From the NCBI GenBank assembly GCA_017859995.1, contig JAFJUR010000062.1, positions 1-33,300 on the forward strand: a stretch of 33,300 bases of DNA. Direction: 5' to 3'. Origin of the DNA: Holophagaceae bacterium (lineage in GTDB: Bacteria; Acidobacteriota; Holophagae; Holophagales; Holophagaceae). The position numbers and the translations under genes are program-made. This document shows, piece by piece, positions 23,027-30,296 of this stretch; position 1 is the first letter of the stretch, and each line of letters opens with the position of its first letter. A model generated the notes under the pieces. That model did no database searches and had not been told where the DNA came from. It worked only from the letters and a program-made list of their open reading frames with translations.

Positions 23027-23448
23027 GGCTGGGGCGCGGCCGAGGTCAGGGGTTCACCACGGAGGCACGGAACCCACGGAGGTGGCACGGAGAGCCCCGT
23101 GACGGATCCTTTTCGACTTGTGGATCGGCCACGCGGCTGGTGCCTGCAAGACGAAAAGCCGTACCCACAGATGGGGCAGATGACACGGATGGGCGCCGCC
23201 CCATGGTGCGCGGGCCCGCCGAAGGCGGCCTCCGGCCTGGCCGGAGGTCATGGGGGGCGCCAGGGCCTCCCATCCCAACAGGCGCAGCCCTGGCGCCCCC
23301 CATGGAGCCCACGCGTGCGAAGCGATGCCCCCCGACCCACCACCATCCCGTTTTTCAATCTGTATGAATCGGTGGAATCTGTGGACCCAAATTTGTTTCT
23401 GCGTCATCTGCGGTTACAGGGTTTTCGGGTGGAGACGAACGACTCGAC
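23027..23448. repeat. Non-coding block of short-unit and inverted repeats
   Basis: About 420 bases between convergent genes. At 23053-23093 a CACGGAGG-type unit recurs (TTCACCACGGAGGCACGGAA and onwards). At 23164-23193 a second unit reads CCCACAGATGGGGCAGATGA CACGGATGGG. Its approximate reverse complement recurs at 23356-23385 (AATCTGTATGAATCGG, GGAATCTGTGGA) and 23398-23415 (TCTGCGTCATCTGCGGTT), so the block has diverged inverted outer arms around an inner perfect hairpin. Frames crossing it have no coding character. It may be a dispersed intergenic element and may also act as the terminator for the dmlA-like gene. Confidence 0.65.
23249..23304. repeat. Perfect 18-bp inverted repeat, 20-base loop
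   Basis: CATGGGGGGCGCCAGGGC (23249-23266) is the exact reverse complement of 23287-23304. Just before it, CCTCCGGCC and GGCCGGAGG (about 23229-23247) form a second palindrome. It sits in the centre of the 23.0-23.4 kb repeat block and would be a very stable hairpin on either strand. There is no T tract. Confidence 0.85.
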
Positions 23449-23959
23449 TCAGCGGGGCCGGATGGCGGAGACAGGGACGGGCGGGGTCTGCCCCCGTCCC
23501 TGCCGCGCCTCGAGCAGCGCCTGGAGGGTGCGCGCCGCCCTGCCCCGGGAGGCGGATGCGGCGATTCTCGGGCCCCAGCTCGAACACGGCGGCCTTCCAG
23601 AAGGCCCAACGGTCGTCCCCGATGGCCTCGATGAGGCGGATCTGCTCCCAGGGAATGGAAGCCGGGCCCAGCCAGACCATGGGCTGGAAGGGGAAGGGCT
23701 GCTTGAGGTGGAGGCAGCGCCGGCCCGCCTTCACCGACATCGGCGTGTGCCCCCGCCAGGCGCCGAATTCGATCTGGATCCAGCCCAGGTTCTGCTCGAT
23801 GGGATCGGACCGGTCCGCCGGAAAGGCCTGGTAGAGGGCCCGGATGCCCAGGAGCCGGAAGGTGATCTGGGACGTGCCGAAGAACATCAGGAGGAACAGC
23901 GGGATCACGATCTCCAGGGGCGGCGGCGCCCCCCGCGAGATCAGCAGCAGCGCCATCAT
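23414..23959 (-). CDS. Unknown protein with N-terminal membrane helix; probable frameshift near its 3' end
   Basis: ATG at 23959 overlaps the mazG stop (ATGA). As read, the product is 181 residues. It begins MMALLLISRGAPPPLEIVIPLFLLMFFGTSQ, a probable membrane anchor, then an unrecognised cytoplasmic domain: LGWIQIEFGAWRG, SVKAGRRCLHLKQPFPFQPM, PWEQIRLIEAIGDDRWAFWKAAVFELG. After RRIRLP (about residue 136) the reading frame shows poor third-position G+C and a Pro/Ala/Arg-rich tail. The next frame instead gives RAARTLQALLEARQGRGQ and stops at 23449 with G/C at nearly every third position. Removing one base from CCCC at 23543-23546 joins the two. The true product is therefore probably about 169 residues. 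Function unknown. Confidence 0.6.
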   Translation of the reverse strand: MMALLLISRGAPPPLEIVIPLFLLMFFGTSQITFRLLGIRALYQAFPADRSDPIEQNLGWIQIEFGAWRGHTPMSVKAGRRCLHLKQPFPFQPMVWLGPASIPWEQIRLIEAIGDDRWAFWKAAVFELGPENRRIRLPGQGGAHPPGAARGAAGTGADPARPCLRHPAPLSRVVRLHPKTL

Positions 23960-24715
23960 CCCTTCCCCCGCCGCTTCGCGGCCTGCCACGCCGCCTCCAT
24001 CTGCTCCAGATTGCGCTGCTCCCACCCGCCCGCGGCCCGGGCATCGTCCTCCACCGAGGCGAAGCGGGCCTTGAAGCGCACCATCTGCTTGCGCAGCGCC
24101 GCGTCGGGATCCACGCCCTTCTTCCGCGCCCACTGCATGAGGCTGAACAGCACGTCGCCGAACTCCTCCTCCACGCGCACCGGGTCGGATTCCGCCTGCA
24201 GCTCCGCCACCTCCTCCTTCACCTTGTCGAGCACCCCTTCGAGGGTGACCGATCTCCAGGGCTTCATCCATGGGCGACAGCGAGGCCGGGATGCCCTCCA
24301 GCAGGCGCGGTTCGTGGTCGTCCGCCAGACCCCGCTCCTCGCGCTTGATGGCGGTCCAGTTGGTGAGCACCTCCTCGGCCCCGGCCACGGCCACCTCCGC
24401 GAACACATGCGGGTGGCGGCGCACCAGCTTGTCCACGATGGTCCGCTCGACGTCGTGCAGGTCCCAGGCGCCGCGGTCAGCCGCCAGCTGGGCGTGGAAG
24501 GCGATCTGCAGCCAGAGGTCGCCCAGTTCCTCGCAGAGATGCGCCTCGGCAGCCGCCTCGCCGGGGCGGTGCTCGGCCAGGGCCTCCAGCACCTCCGCCG
24601 CCTCCTCGCGGAGGTAGCGGGCCAGGGTCTGATGGTCCTGCTTCAAGTCCCAGGGGCAGCCCGACTCCGGATGGCGGAGCGCGGCCATGACAGCGCGGAG
24701 GGTCGTAGGCGTCAT
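23956..24715 (-). pseudogene. mazG: MazG nucleoside triphosphate pyrophosphohydrolase, frameshifted between its two MazG domains
   Basis: MazG removes pyrophosphate from NTPs/dNTPs and can lower ppGpp. ATG 24715 follows GGAG. The first domain is intact: VMAALRHPESGCPWDLKQDH, EEAAEVLEAL and HLCEELGDLWLQIAFHAQL. The text runs to PASLSPMDEALEI, then the frame is lost at about 24250. The second domain continues in another frame: VTLEGVLDKVKEEVAELQAE, RVEEEFGDVLFSLMQWARKKGVDPDAALRKQMVRFKARF, ending at 23956. Family members have about ten more residues (an alpha-helix and a GFDW-type turn) between these points, so bases seem to be missing as well as the frame being shifted. An in-frame ATG (MKPWRSVTLEG) could start a separate second-domain protein. 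It is a pseudogene, a split gene or a sequence error. Confidence 0.82.
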
Positions 24716-24819
24716 GGCTCCAGTGTAGGCGGGATGGTCGGAGGCGTTCGCCGCCTCCGGAAACCCCTGGCACAAAACCGCTGTCTAGACTACGTTCGTT
24801 CGATCCCCGGAGAGGTGTC

Positions 24820-25599
24820 ATGCCCCGATTGAAGCGCTTCCCCTTGGCGCAGGTTCTGCCCCTGCTGCTGGCCGCCCCCCTGGCGGGCCAGGGCTTCGCC
24901 GACGAGATCCAGGTCTACACCAACGACATCCAGACCCCCGGGAAGGTGGGCCTCGAGGTCCATCTGAACCGGATCCTGAAGGGCCCCAAAGACGCGCCGG
25001 ACGGCCTGCCCTTCAACGGTTCCTGGAACCTCACGCCGGAGATCTCGTACGGCCTCCTCCCCTCGCTGGACATCGGCCTCTACCTGCCCACCGCCCTGGA
25101 CACCGACCACCACTACCGATTCTCCGGCCCCAAGTTCCGCCTCAAGTGGCTGCCGATCCGGGGCGCGGGGGAGGAGGCCGCGGGCCCCTTCCTCGGCCTG
25201 AACCTCGAGGTGGCCCGCACCAACCGCAGCTTCTCCGACCTGCGCTGGGAGACGGAGCTCCGCGTGCTGGCCGGCGTACAGGCCCAGGACTGGATGCTGG
25301 CCGTGAACCCCGTGTTCACCTGGCCCCTCTCCGACGGCCAGGGCCGCGGGACCCCGGATTTCAGCACAGCGTGGAAAGCCACCTACACGCGCTGGAAGAC
25401 CGCGGCGCCAGGCCTGGAGCTGTACCTCGACCACGGGATGCTCAACCAGGTGGACCTCACCCGGGAGCAGAGCCAGCGCCTCTTCGCGACACTGGATGTG
25501 GACCACGGCCCCCTGGTCTTCAACGTCGGCCTGGGCCGCGGGCTCAACGCGGCCTCAGAGCGCTGGACCCTCAAGTTCATCTTCGAGTTCGCGTTCTGA
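24820..25599 (+). CDS. Predicted outer-membrane beta-barrel protein of unknown function
   Basis: The product is 259 residues with a signal peptide (residues 1 to about 26: basic start MPRLKRF, hydrophobic LAQVLPLLLAAPLAGQGFA). The mature part alternates short polar and amphipathic strands ending in the aromatic C-terminus FEFAF, typical for barrel assembly. Examples are GKVGLEVHLNRIL, WNLTPEISYGLLPSLDIGLYLPTAL, YRFSGPKFRLKWLPI, FLGLNLEVARTN and FNVGLGRGLN. A GAG-AGG site lies before ATG 24820. Upstream, GGAGGCG (24740-24746) and CGCCTCC (24752-24758) form a hairpin in the gap shared with mazG. Its 3' end overlaps the convergent YkuD-Mur ligase gene by 45 bases. The substrate or role cannot be told. 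Confidence 0.8.
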   Translation: MPRLKRFPLAQVLPLLLAAPLAGQGFADEIQVYTNDIQTPGKVGLEVHLNRILKGPKDAPDGLPFNGSWNLTPEISYGLLPSLDIGLYLPTALDTDHHYRFSGPKFRLKWLPIRGAGEEAAGPFLGLNLEVARTNRSFSDLRWETELRVLAGVQAQDWMLAVNPVFTWPLSDGQGRGTPDFSTAWKATYTRWKTAAPGLELYLDHGMLNQVDLTREQSQRLFATLDVDHGPLVFNVGLGRGLNAASERWTLKFIFEFAF

Positions 25600-27525
25600 A
25601 AGCTGCCGCAGGATCTGACGTGCCAGGTCGGTCAGGGAGGGATCCCGGGCCCCCATCACCAGGATGAGGTCGCCGGGCCGCGCCTCCGCGGCGAGGCGCG
25701 CCACCAGCCAGTCGCGGGAGGGGGCGTGCTCGGCGGCCACGCCCCGGGCCACGAGGTCGGCCACCACGTCGGTAGAGCTGATGTCCCGGGCGGCGGTGCC
25801 CCCGGCGTAGAACACATCCAGGAACCACAACCGGTCTCCGGGCGCCAGCTCGTGGGAGAAGGCGGCCACGAAATCGGTCCGGAGAAACTTCAGGGGGCCG
25901 AAGCCGTGGGGCTGGAAGACCGCCAGCACCCGGCCCCGGCCGGCCACCCGCAGGTGGGCCGCCCTGATGGAGGCCGCCACCTTGGCCGGGTTGTGGCCGA
26001 AGTCGTCCACCACCGTCACGCCCCGGTCTACGCCCAACACCTGGAAGCGCCGGGCCACGCCCTGGAAGGCCGCCAAGGGGCCGGCCATGGCCGCCAGCGG
26101 CACCCCCAGCGCCTCGCAGGCGGCGATGGCGGCCAAGGCGTTCTCGACGTTGTGCTCCCCGGGCACGGGCAGCCGGAAGGGCACGCCCCGCACCGTGAAG
26201 CTGGATCCATCTGGCCCCAGGCACAGGTCGTCCGGATGGAGGTCGGCCGTCGCGGCCAGGCCGAACACCCGGGCGCCCCGCGCGAATTCGCGCAGGTTGT
26301 CCGCCGCCCCCACCACGGCGGCCTCCCGCACCTGGGCCCGGAACGCGCTGAACAGCTCCGCCACGGCGTCCATCTCCTTGTGGTCCCGCTGCAGGTTGAG
26401 GATCACCCCCACAGCAGCGTGGTAACGCACCACGGAGCCATCGCTCTCGTCCGCCTCGATCACCAGCAGGTCGGAAGCACCGGCCCAGGCGTTGCCCCAG
26501 CGGCCCTCCCGCTGCAGGGCCACCAGCTCGCCTCCGGTGATGACAGAGGGTTTCCGGCCGGCCCCCCGCAGGATCTCGAAGGCCATGGCCACGGTGGTCG
26601 ATTTCCCGCTGGTTCCTGTGATCGCCACGGTGCGGTGCTGCGCCACCAGGTGCGCCAGCAGCTCCGAGCGGTGCAGCACAGGCACGCCCAGGCGCCGCGC
26701 CGCGGCGACGTCGGGCACCTCCTCCTCCACCGCGGTGGATACCACCAGGGCCGCACAGTCGCCCGCCAGGCCCGACCCATCCTGGGGGTGGATCGCCACA
26801 CCCAGGGCCTGGAGCTGTTCCCGCGCCTCAGGGCGCTGGCCCCGGTCGAAGCTGCGGTCGCTGCCGCTCGCATGGCCGCCCATCATGGCCACGAACTGGG
26901 CCAGGGCGCTCATGCCGCTGCCGGCGACCCCCGCGAAATGCAGCCGCCCGAGGCCGGGACCCTCGTCGGCCAGGTCCTCGGCGATCAGCACGGGATCGCC
27001 CTCTTGGACCAGGTCGAAGAGCGCCGCCACCTCGGCGTTGCCCAGGCGGACGCAGCCGTGGGAGACCGGGGTGCCCAGCAGGCCTTCCTGGTTGGTGCCG
27101 TGCAGGTAGATGAAGCGGGCCAGCGTGTCGCGGCCGGGGCCGCGGTTCCAGCCCTTCTCCAGCCCGTCCAGCGTGAGCACCCTTGTGAGGATCAGGTCCT
27201 CGTCCCGGGCCTCGCCCCGCCACACCTCGCCGGTGGCCACGCGGCTGCGGAAGACCGCGCCCGCTTCGGCCCCGGCGCCGATGCGCCCGTGGAGGCGGTG
27301 CCAGCCCGTCGGGGTGCGGTACGAGTCCTGTTCGCAGCCCAGGCCGTTCTTCGCCGTGGAGACGGCCGCCTCGAAGACCAGGCGACCGCCCACCAGGAAC
27401 CCCAGCTGCTGCCGGGCCGTGTCCACGACCAGGATGCGGGCCTCCGGCCCCAGGGCGGGCGCGCCCTCCCGGCCAGCGACGGCCAGCAGGAGGGCCCGGT
27501 AGCGGGCGGCATGGACCGGATCCAT
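25555..27525 (-). CDS. Fusion of YkuD (L,D-transpeptidase-fold) domain and MurC/Mpl-type Mur ligase
   Basis: One 656-residue polypeptide; ATG 27525 overlaps the stop of the upstream gene by one base (TGATG). Residues about 28-182 are a YkuD domain: ILVVDTARQQLGFLVGGRLV, TPTGWHRL, IYLHGTNQE (His142) and SHGCVRLGN with catalytic Cys158. After a linker of about 12 residues, a Mur ligase follows: N-terminal nucleotide fold LHFAGVAGSGMSALA (195-209), P-loop TGTSGKST (303-310; usually GTHGKTT), IEADESD (356-362), RDHKEMD, HNVENALAAIAACEALG, and ARRFQVLG...VTVVDDFGHNPAKVAAS. MurC joins L-Ala, and Mpl recycled tripeptide, to UDP-MurNAc. There is no signal peptide, so the YkuD domain should be cytoplasmic, where it could trim tetrapeptide like the YkuD-type L,D-carboxypeptidase ElsL. 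The Mpl-like role is inferred; the ligase domain is divergent. Confidence 0.88.
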   Translation of the reverse strand: MDPVHAARYRALLLAVAGREGAPALGPEARILVVDTARQQLGFLVGGRLVFEAAVSTAKNGLGCEQDSYRTPTGWHRLHGRIGAGAEAGAVFRSRVATGEVWRGEARDEDLILTRVLTLDGLEKGWNRGPGRDTLARFIYLHGTNQEGLLGTPVSHGCVRLGNAEVAALFDLVQEGDPVLIAEDLADEGPGLGRLHFAGVAGSGMSALAQFVAMMGGHASGSDRSFDRGQRPEAREQLQALGVAIHPQDGSGLAGDCAALVVSTAVEEEVPDVAAARRLGVPVLHRSELLAHLVAQHRTVAITGTSGKSTTVAMAFEILRGAGRKPSVITGGELVALQREGRWGNAWAGASDLLVIEADESDGSVVRYHAAVGVILNLQRDHKEMDAVAELFSAFRAQVREAAVVGAADNLREFARGARVFGLAATADLHPDDLCLGPDGSSFTVRGVPFRLPVPGEHNVENALAAIAACEALGVPLAAMAGPLAAFQGVARRFQVLGVDRGVTVVDDFGHNPAKVAASIRAAHLRVAGRGRVLAVFQPHGFGPLKFLRTDFVAAFSHELAPGDRLWFLDVFYAGGTAARDISSTDVVADLVARGVAAEHAPSRDWLVARLAAEARPGDLILVMGARDPSLTDLARQILRQLSERELEDELEGPAL

Positions 27526-29471
27526 CAGGCCCCCACGATGCGGCCCGCCAGGGCGCTGGCGGCGACGGTGGCAGGGCTGGCCAGCCACATCTGCCCGGGG
27601 CCGCTGCGGCCTGGGAAGTTCCGGTTGATGGCACTGATGGTCACCTGGTCGGGCCGCGTGGATACGCCCGGCCCCGCGTTGATGCAGGCCCCGCAGGAAC
27701 TGCCCAGCACCACGGCGCCCACCGCCTCGAAGGCCGCGATCCACCCATGCTCCGACGCGAAGCGCCGCACGTCCTCGCTGCCGCACTGCACGAAGAACTG
27801 CACGCCTTCTGGCACCCGGCGACCCTCGGCGGCCGCGGGCTGGATCACCTCGAAGGCCCGCCGCAGGTCCTCCCGCTTGCCGCCGGTGCAGCTGCCCAGG
27901 TAGGCGATGTGGATGGGGACGAGTCCATCCAGATCCGCCAGGGCCACGCCGTGGCCCGGGTCCCCCGGTCGCGCCAGCATGGGGCCGAGTGCCTCGCAGT
28001 CCACGTCCAGGGTGTGGGCGTAGTCGGCATCCTCATCGCCCCGCATCCAGGGCTCCAGCGCCAGATCCACGCCGCGGCGGACCTTGATGAAGTGGACCGT
28101 CTCTTCGTCCGGCGCGACCAGGCCCGTGAAACCGCCGATTTCCGCCGCCATGTTGGTGAGGGTGGCGCGTTCATCGGTGTCCAGGTCCCGCAGGCCGTCG
28201 CCCATGTACTCGATGACGTGCCCGATGGCCCCCCCTTCGCGAATGATGGGCTGGGCCAGGAGGTGCAGCACGATGTCCTTCGCCGAGACGCCGGCCCGCA
28301 GGCGGCCATTCAAGCGCACGCGGAGCGTCGGGGGCACGGTGACGCGGACATCGCCGGTCACCCAGGCGCTGGCGATGTCCGTGGTGCCCACCCCGAAGGC
28401 GAGGCAGCCCAGGGCCCCCGCGTGGGGCGTGTGCGAATCCGTGCCCACCACCACCTGACCTGGGCACGCGTACCGCTCGGCCATGATGGCGTGGCAGATG
28501 CCCTCGCTGCCGGAGCCGTCGGCCAGCTCGCCATGGAGCCGGATGCCGTGCTTCGCGCAGAAGGCCTCCTGGGCGGGCTTCAGCCGCTCCGCCACCGAGA
28601 GCAGGCCCATGGCCCGGTGCTCAGGCCGCATGCTGTGGTGCAGGAAGGTGAGGTGGTCGCGGAAGGCGAGGATGTGCTCGGGATCGCGCAGCACGATGTC
28701 TCGCCCCAGGGCCTGCTCCAGGAAGCGCGCGGCCATGGGCGTCACGTACTCGTGGCTGAAGCGCCAGTCGGCTTTCACGAAGAGGCCGTCGCCTGGTTGT
28801 ACGGCGGGCAGGCCCACCTGCCCTGTCGCGGCGTCCGCCACCGCGTGGCGGGCCAGGAGCTTCTCCGCGAAAGTCATGGGACGGGGAGGGCGTTTGGGCA
28901 GCGGCGGCGCCACCTCGCCGCGGAGGCGCGCGGCGTTGTAGGCGAAGAGGCCGCCCCGGCGCACGATCTCGGCGGTCACCGCGTCGAGCCCGTCGGTGAA
29001 CTCGGCCAGGGGGATGGCTTCGCCGCGGCGGATCCGCTCGATCAAACCGAAGTCGGTGCTGGTGAGCAGGCCCAGGTTCTGGGCGTTCTGCCGGTAGATG
29101 CGCTCAAAGCTCTCGGCGATGACCAGCCGGATGCCCGCGCAGAGTTCCGCGTACGGGCTGGCCTCGCGGCTGCTGCCCTTGCCCCGCCGCTTCCCGGCCA
29201 CGCTCACGGCGAAGCCGCCCGCCCGCACGGCGCCCTCCTTCACGGGGAAGGCCTCACCGCACTTCAGGCCGAGGTAGGGGAAGTCGCCCAGCTTCTCGTC
29301 GTAGTGGTAGCAGATGAAGGCGGGCGTGATCTCGTCGGTGCTGATCTGGTCGCGCAGGGAGCCGGCAACCTCCAGCGGGAGATCCTCTCCGGCCAGCTGC
29401 CGGCGGAGGAGCTCGGGATCCTCGGTGAGGAGGAGGATGCGGCCTTGGATGTGGACGGGATCAGACACCAT
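27525..29471 (-). CDS. Aconitase/isopropylmalate dehydratase-family enzyme, small (swivel) domain fused before the large domain
   Basis: The product is 648 residues. The order is reversed relative to aconitase: residues 1-185 are the swivel (LeuD-like) domain with SLRDQISTDEITP and the substrate-binding KGSSREASPYAEL (98-110). Residues about 195-648 are the catalytic (LeuC-like) domain. The 4Fe-4S ligands are visible: Cys528 in LGSCTGG, Cys593 and Cys596 in GSSCGACINAGPG. GTDSHTPHAGALGCLAFGVGTTDIA (343-367) and RNFPGRSG (618-625) are conserved. The enzyme should dehydrate/rehydrate a hydroxy-acid such as isopropylmalate, homocitrate, citrate or methylcitrate; sequence alone does not decide which. 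No leuA or leuB is adjacent. Its stop overlaps the next start by one base. The ribosome site at 29471 is weak, so a nearby start is possible. Confidence 0.88.
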   Translation of the reverse strand: MVSDPVHIQGRILLLTEDPELLRRQLAGEDLPLEVAGSLRDQISTDEITPAFICYHYDEKLGDFPYLGLKCGEAFPVKEGAVRAGGFAVSVAGKRRGKGSSREASPYAELCAGIRLVIAESFERIYRQNAQNLGLLTSTDFGLIERIRRGEAIPLAEFTDGLDAVTAEIVRRGGLFAYNAARLRGEVAPPLPKRPPRPMTFAEKLLARHAVADAATGQVGLPAVQPGDGLFVKADWRFSHEYVTPMAARFLEQALGRDIVLRDPEHILAFRDHLTFLHHSMRPEHRAMGLLSVAERLKPAQEAFCAKHGIRLHGELADGSGSEGICHAIMAERYACPGQVVVGTDSHTPHAGALGCLAFGVGTTDIASAWVTGDVRVTVPPTLRVRLNGRLRAGVSAKDIVLHLLAQPIIREGGAIGHVIEYMGDGLRDLDTDERATLTNMAAEIGGFTGLVAPDEETVHFIKVRRGVDLALEPWMRGDEDADYAHTLDVDCEALGPMLARPGDPGHGVALADLDGLVPIHIAYLGSCTGGKREDLRRAFEVIQPAAAEGRRVPEGVQFFVQCGSEDVRRFASEHGWIAAFEAVGAVVLGSSCGACINAGPGVSTRPDQVTISAINRNFPGRSGPGQMWLASPATVAASALAGRIVGA

Positions 29472-29660
29472 CGCCCCAGCTTACGACAGGGAGACGGCTC
29501 CGCAGGGCCCTTCCCGGGCCTGCATGGATCTCAAGCAGGCACCAATGACCCATCAGGCAAAGCATTGTGAATCCAACAGATGACTTGGATAAAAAAGCTG
29601 TTTGGACCTTGCGAATTTACGACTTTGGAATCAACATAGGTGCTCCGCGGGGGTGCGGAC
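29472..29660 (+). promoter_or_regulatory. A+T-rich promoter region of the corrinoid/GGDEF operon
   Basis: The 70 or so bases from 29571 to 29640 are far lower in G+C than anything nearby (AAGCATTGTGAATCC; GGATAAAAAAGCTG; GCGAATTTACG). They sit between divergent genes, so promoters for both probably lie here, although no box pair is clearly best. A bulged hairpin, GCAGGGCCC/GGGCCTGC, lies at 29502-29522. I looked for a cobalamin riboswitch and saw no B12-box. GGGGG (29649-29653) seven bases before GTG 29661 supports that start. Confidence 0.5.
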
Positions 29661-30296
29661 GTGGACGAGCTGAGCAGCGACCTGCGATGCGCGCTGGAAT
29701 CACTCGAGCGCTCGCAGGTGGAGAAGGTGCTTGAAGCGGCGATTCGGATCCACTCTCCTCTGGAGGTCATCGAGGGCCTGATCATGCCCGCGCTGGAGGC
29801 GGTGGGTGAGGACTGGACCGCCGGAAAGGTCGCCCTGTCCCAGGTCTACATGAGTGGTCGGATCTGCGAAGACCTTGTGGGACGGCTGCTGCCCGCCGTG
29901 GCCCAGGAGAGGGGCTCCTTCCCCCGCTGCGCCATCGCGGTGCTCTGCGACTACCACCTGCTCGGCAAGCGCATTGTGCTTTCCGTGCTGCGCGCCAGCG
30001 GCTTCAATGTCCTGGACTACGGGCGCATGGAAGCCCCCGCCCTGGTGGCGCGGGTTCTCGCCGACCAGGTGGACATCCTGTTGATCTCGGTCCTCATGCT
30101 CCCCGCCGCCCTCAAGGTGCGTGAGGTCCGGGCGGGCCTTGACGCTCTGGGAAGCCGGACGCGGATTGCGGTGGGCGGCGCGCCATTCCTCTTCGATCCC
30201 GAGCTCTGGCGCGAGGTGGGGGCCGATGCCATGGGTCGCTCTGCGGCCGACGGGGAGGCGATCGTCCGCCGGTGGGCCGGCGAGGGGGCGCCATGA
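29661..30296 (+). CDS. Cobalamin (corrinoid)-binding protein, MtaC/MtbC type
   Basis: The product is 211 residues from GTG 29661 (G-rich ribosome site 7 bases upstream); an in-frame GTG at 29640 is the alternative. Residues about 5-85 are the helical cap (B12-binding-2: AIRIHSPLEVIEGLIMPALEAVGEDWTAGKVALSQVYMSGRICEDLVGRLLP). The Rossmann-like B12 domain (about 90-205) carries DYHLLG (97-102), which fits the D-x-H-x-x-G signature with His99 as the lower cobalt ligand, then LLISVLMLPAALKVREV and VGGAPF. These proteins carry a methyl group on cobalt between methyltransferases, or act as photo- or redox-sensitive regulators. The ATGA overlap with the next gene means tight coupling. No substrate-specific MtxB gene is in view. 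Confidence 0.9.
   Translation: MDELSSDLRCALESLERSQVEKVLEAAIRIHSPLEVIEGLIMPALEAVGEDWTAGKVALSQVYMSGRICEDLVGRLLPAVAQERGSFPRCAIAVLCDYHLLGKRIVLSVLRASGFNVLDYGRMEAPALVARVLADQVDILLISVLMLPAALKVREVRAGLDALGSRTRIAVGGAPFLFDPELWREVGADAMGRSAADGEAIVRRWAGEGAP

Noticed and set aside
24768..24785. Sigma54 promoter upstream of the outer-membrane protein gene (TGGCAC)
   Set aside because: The GC of the -12 element is one base too close to the GG of the -24 element and the TTGC core is absent.
23099..24832. 577-residue rightward frame across the repeat block and mazG
   Set aside because: It crosses structured non-coding DNA and is antisense to clear MazG domains; the translation has no family features.
24790..25506. 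Leftward frame antisense to the outer-membrane protein gene
   Set aside because: The rightward frame has a signal peptide, barrel strands and an aromatic C-terminus; the antisense translation is compositional.
29472..29660. Cobalamin riboswitch ahead of the corrinoid operon
   Set aside because: No B12-box or suitable conserved stems, and the A+T-rich leader is too short.
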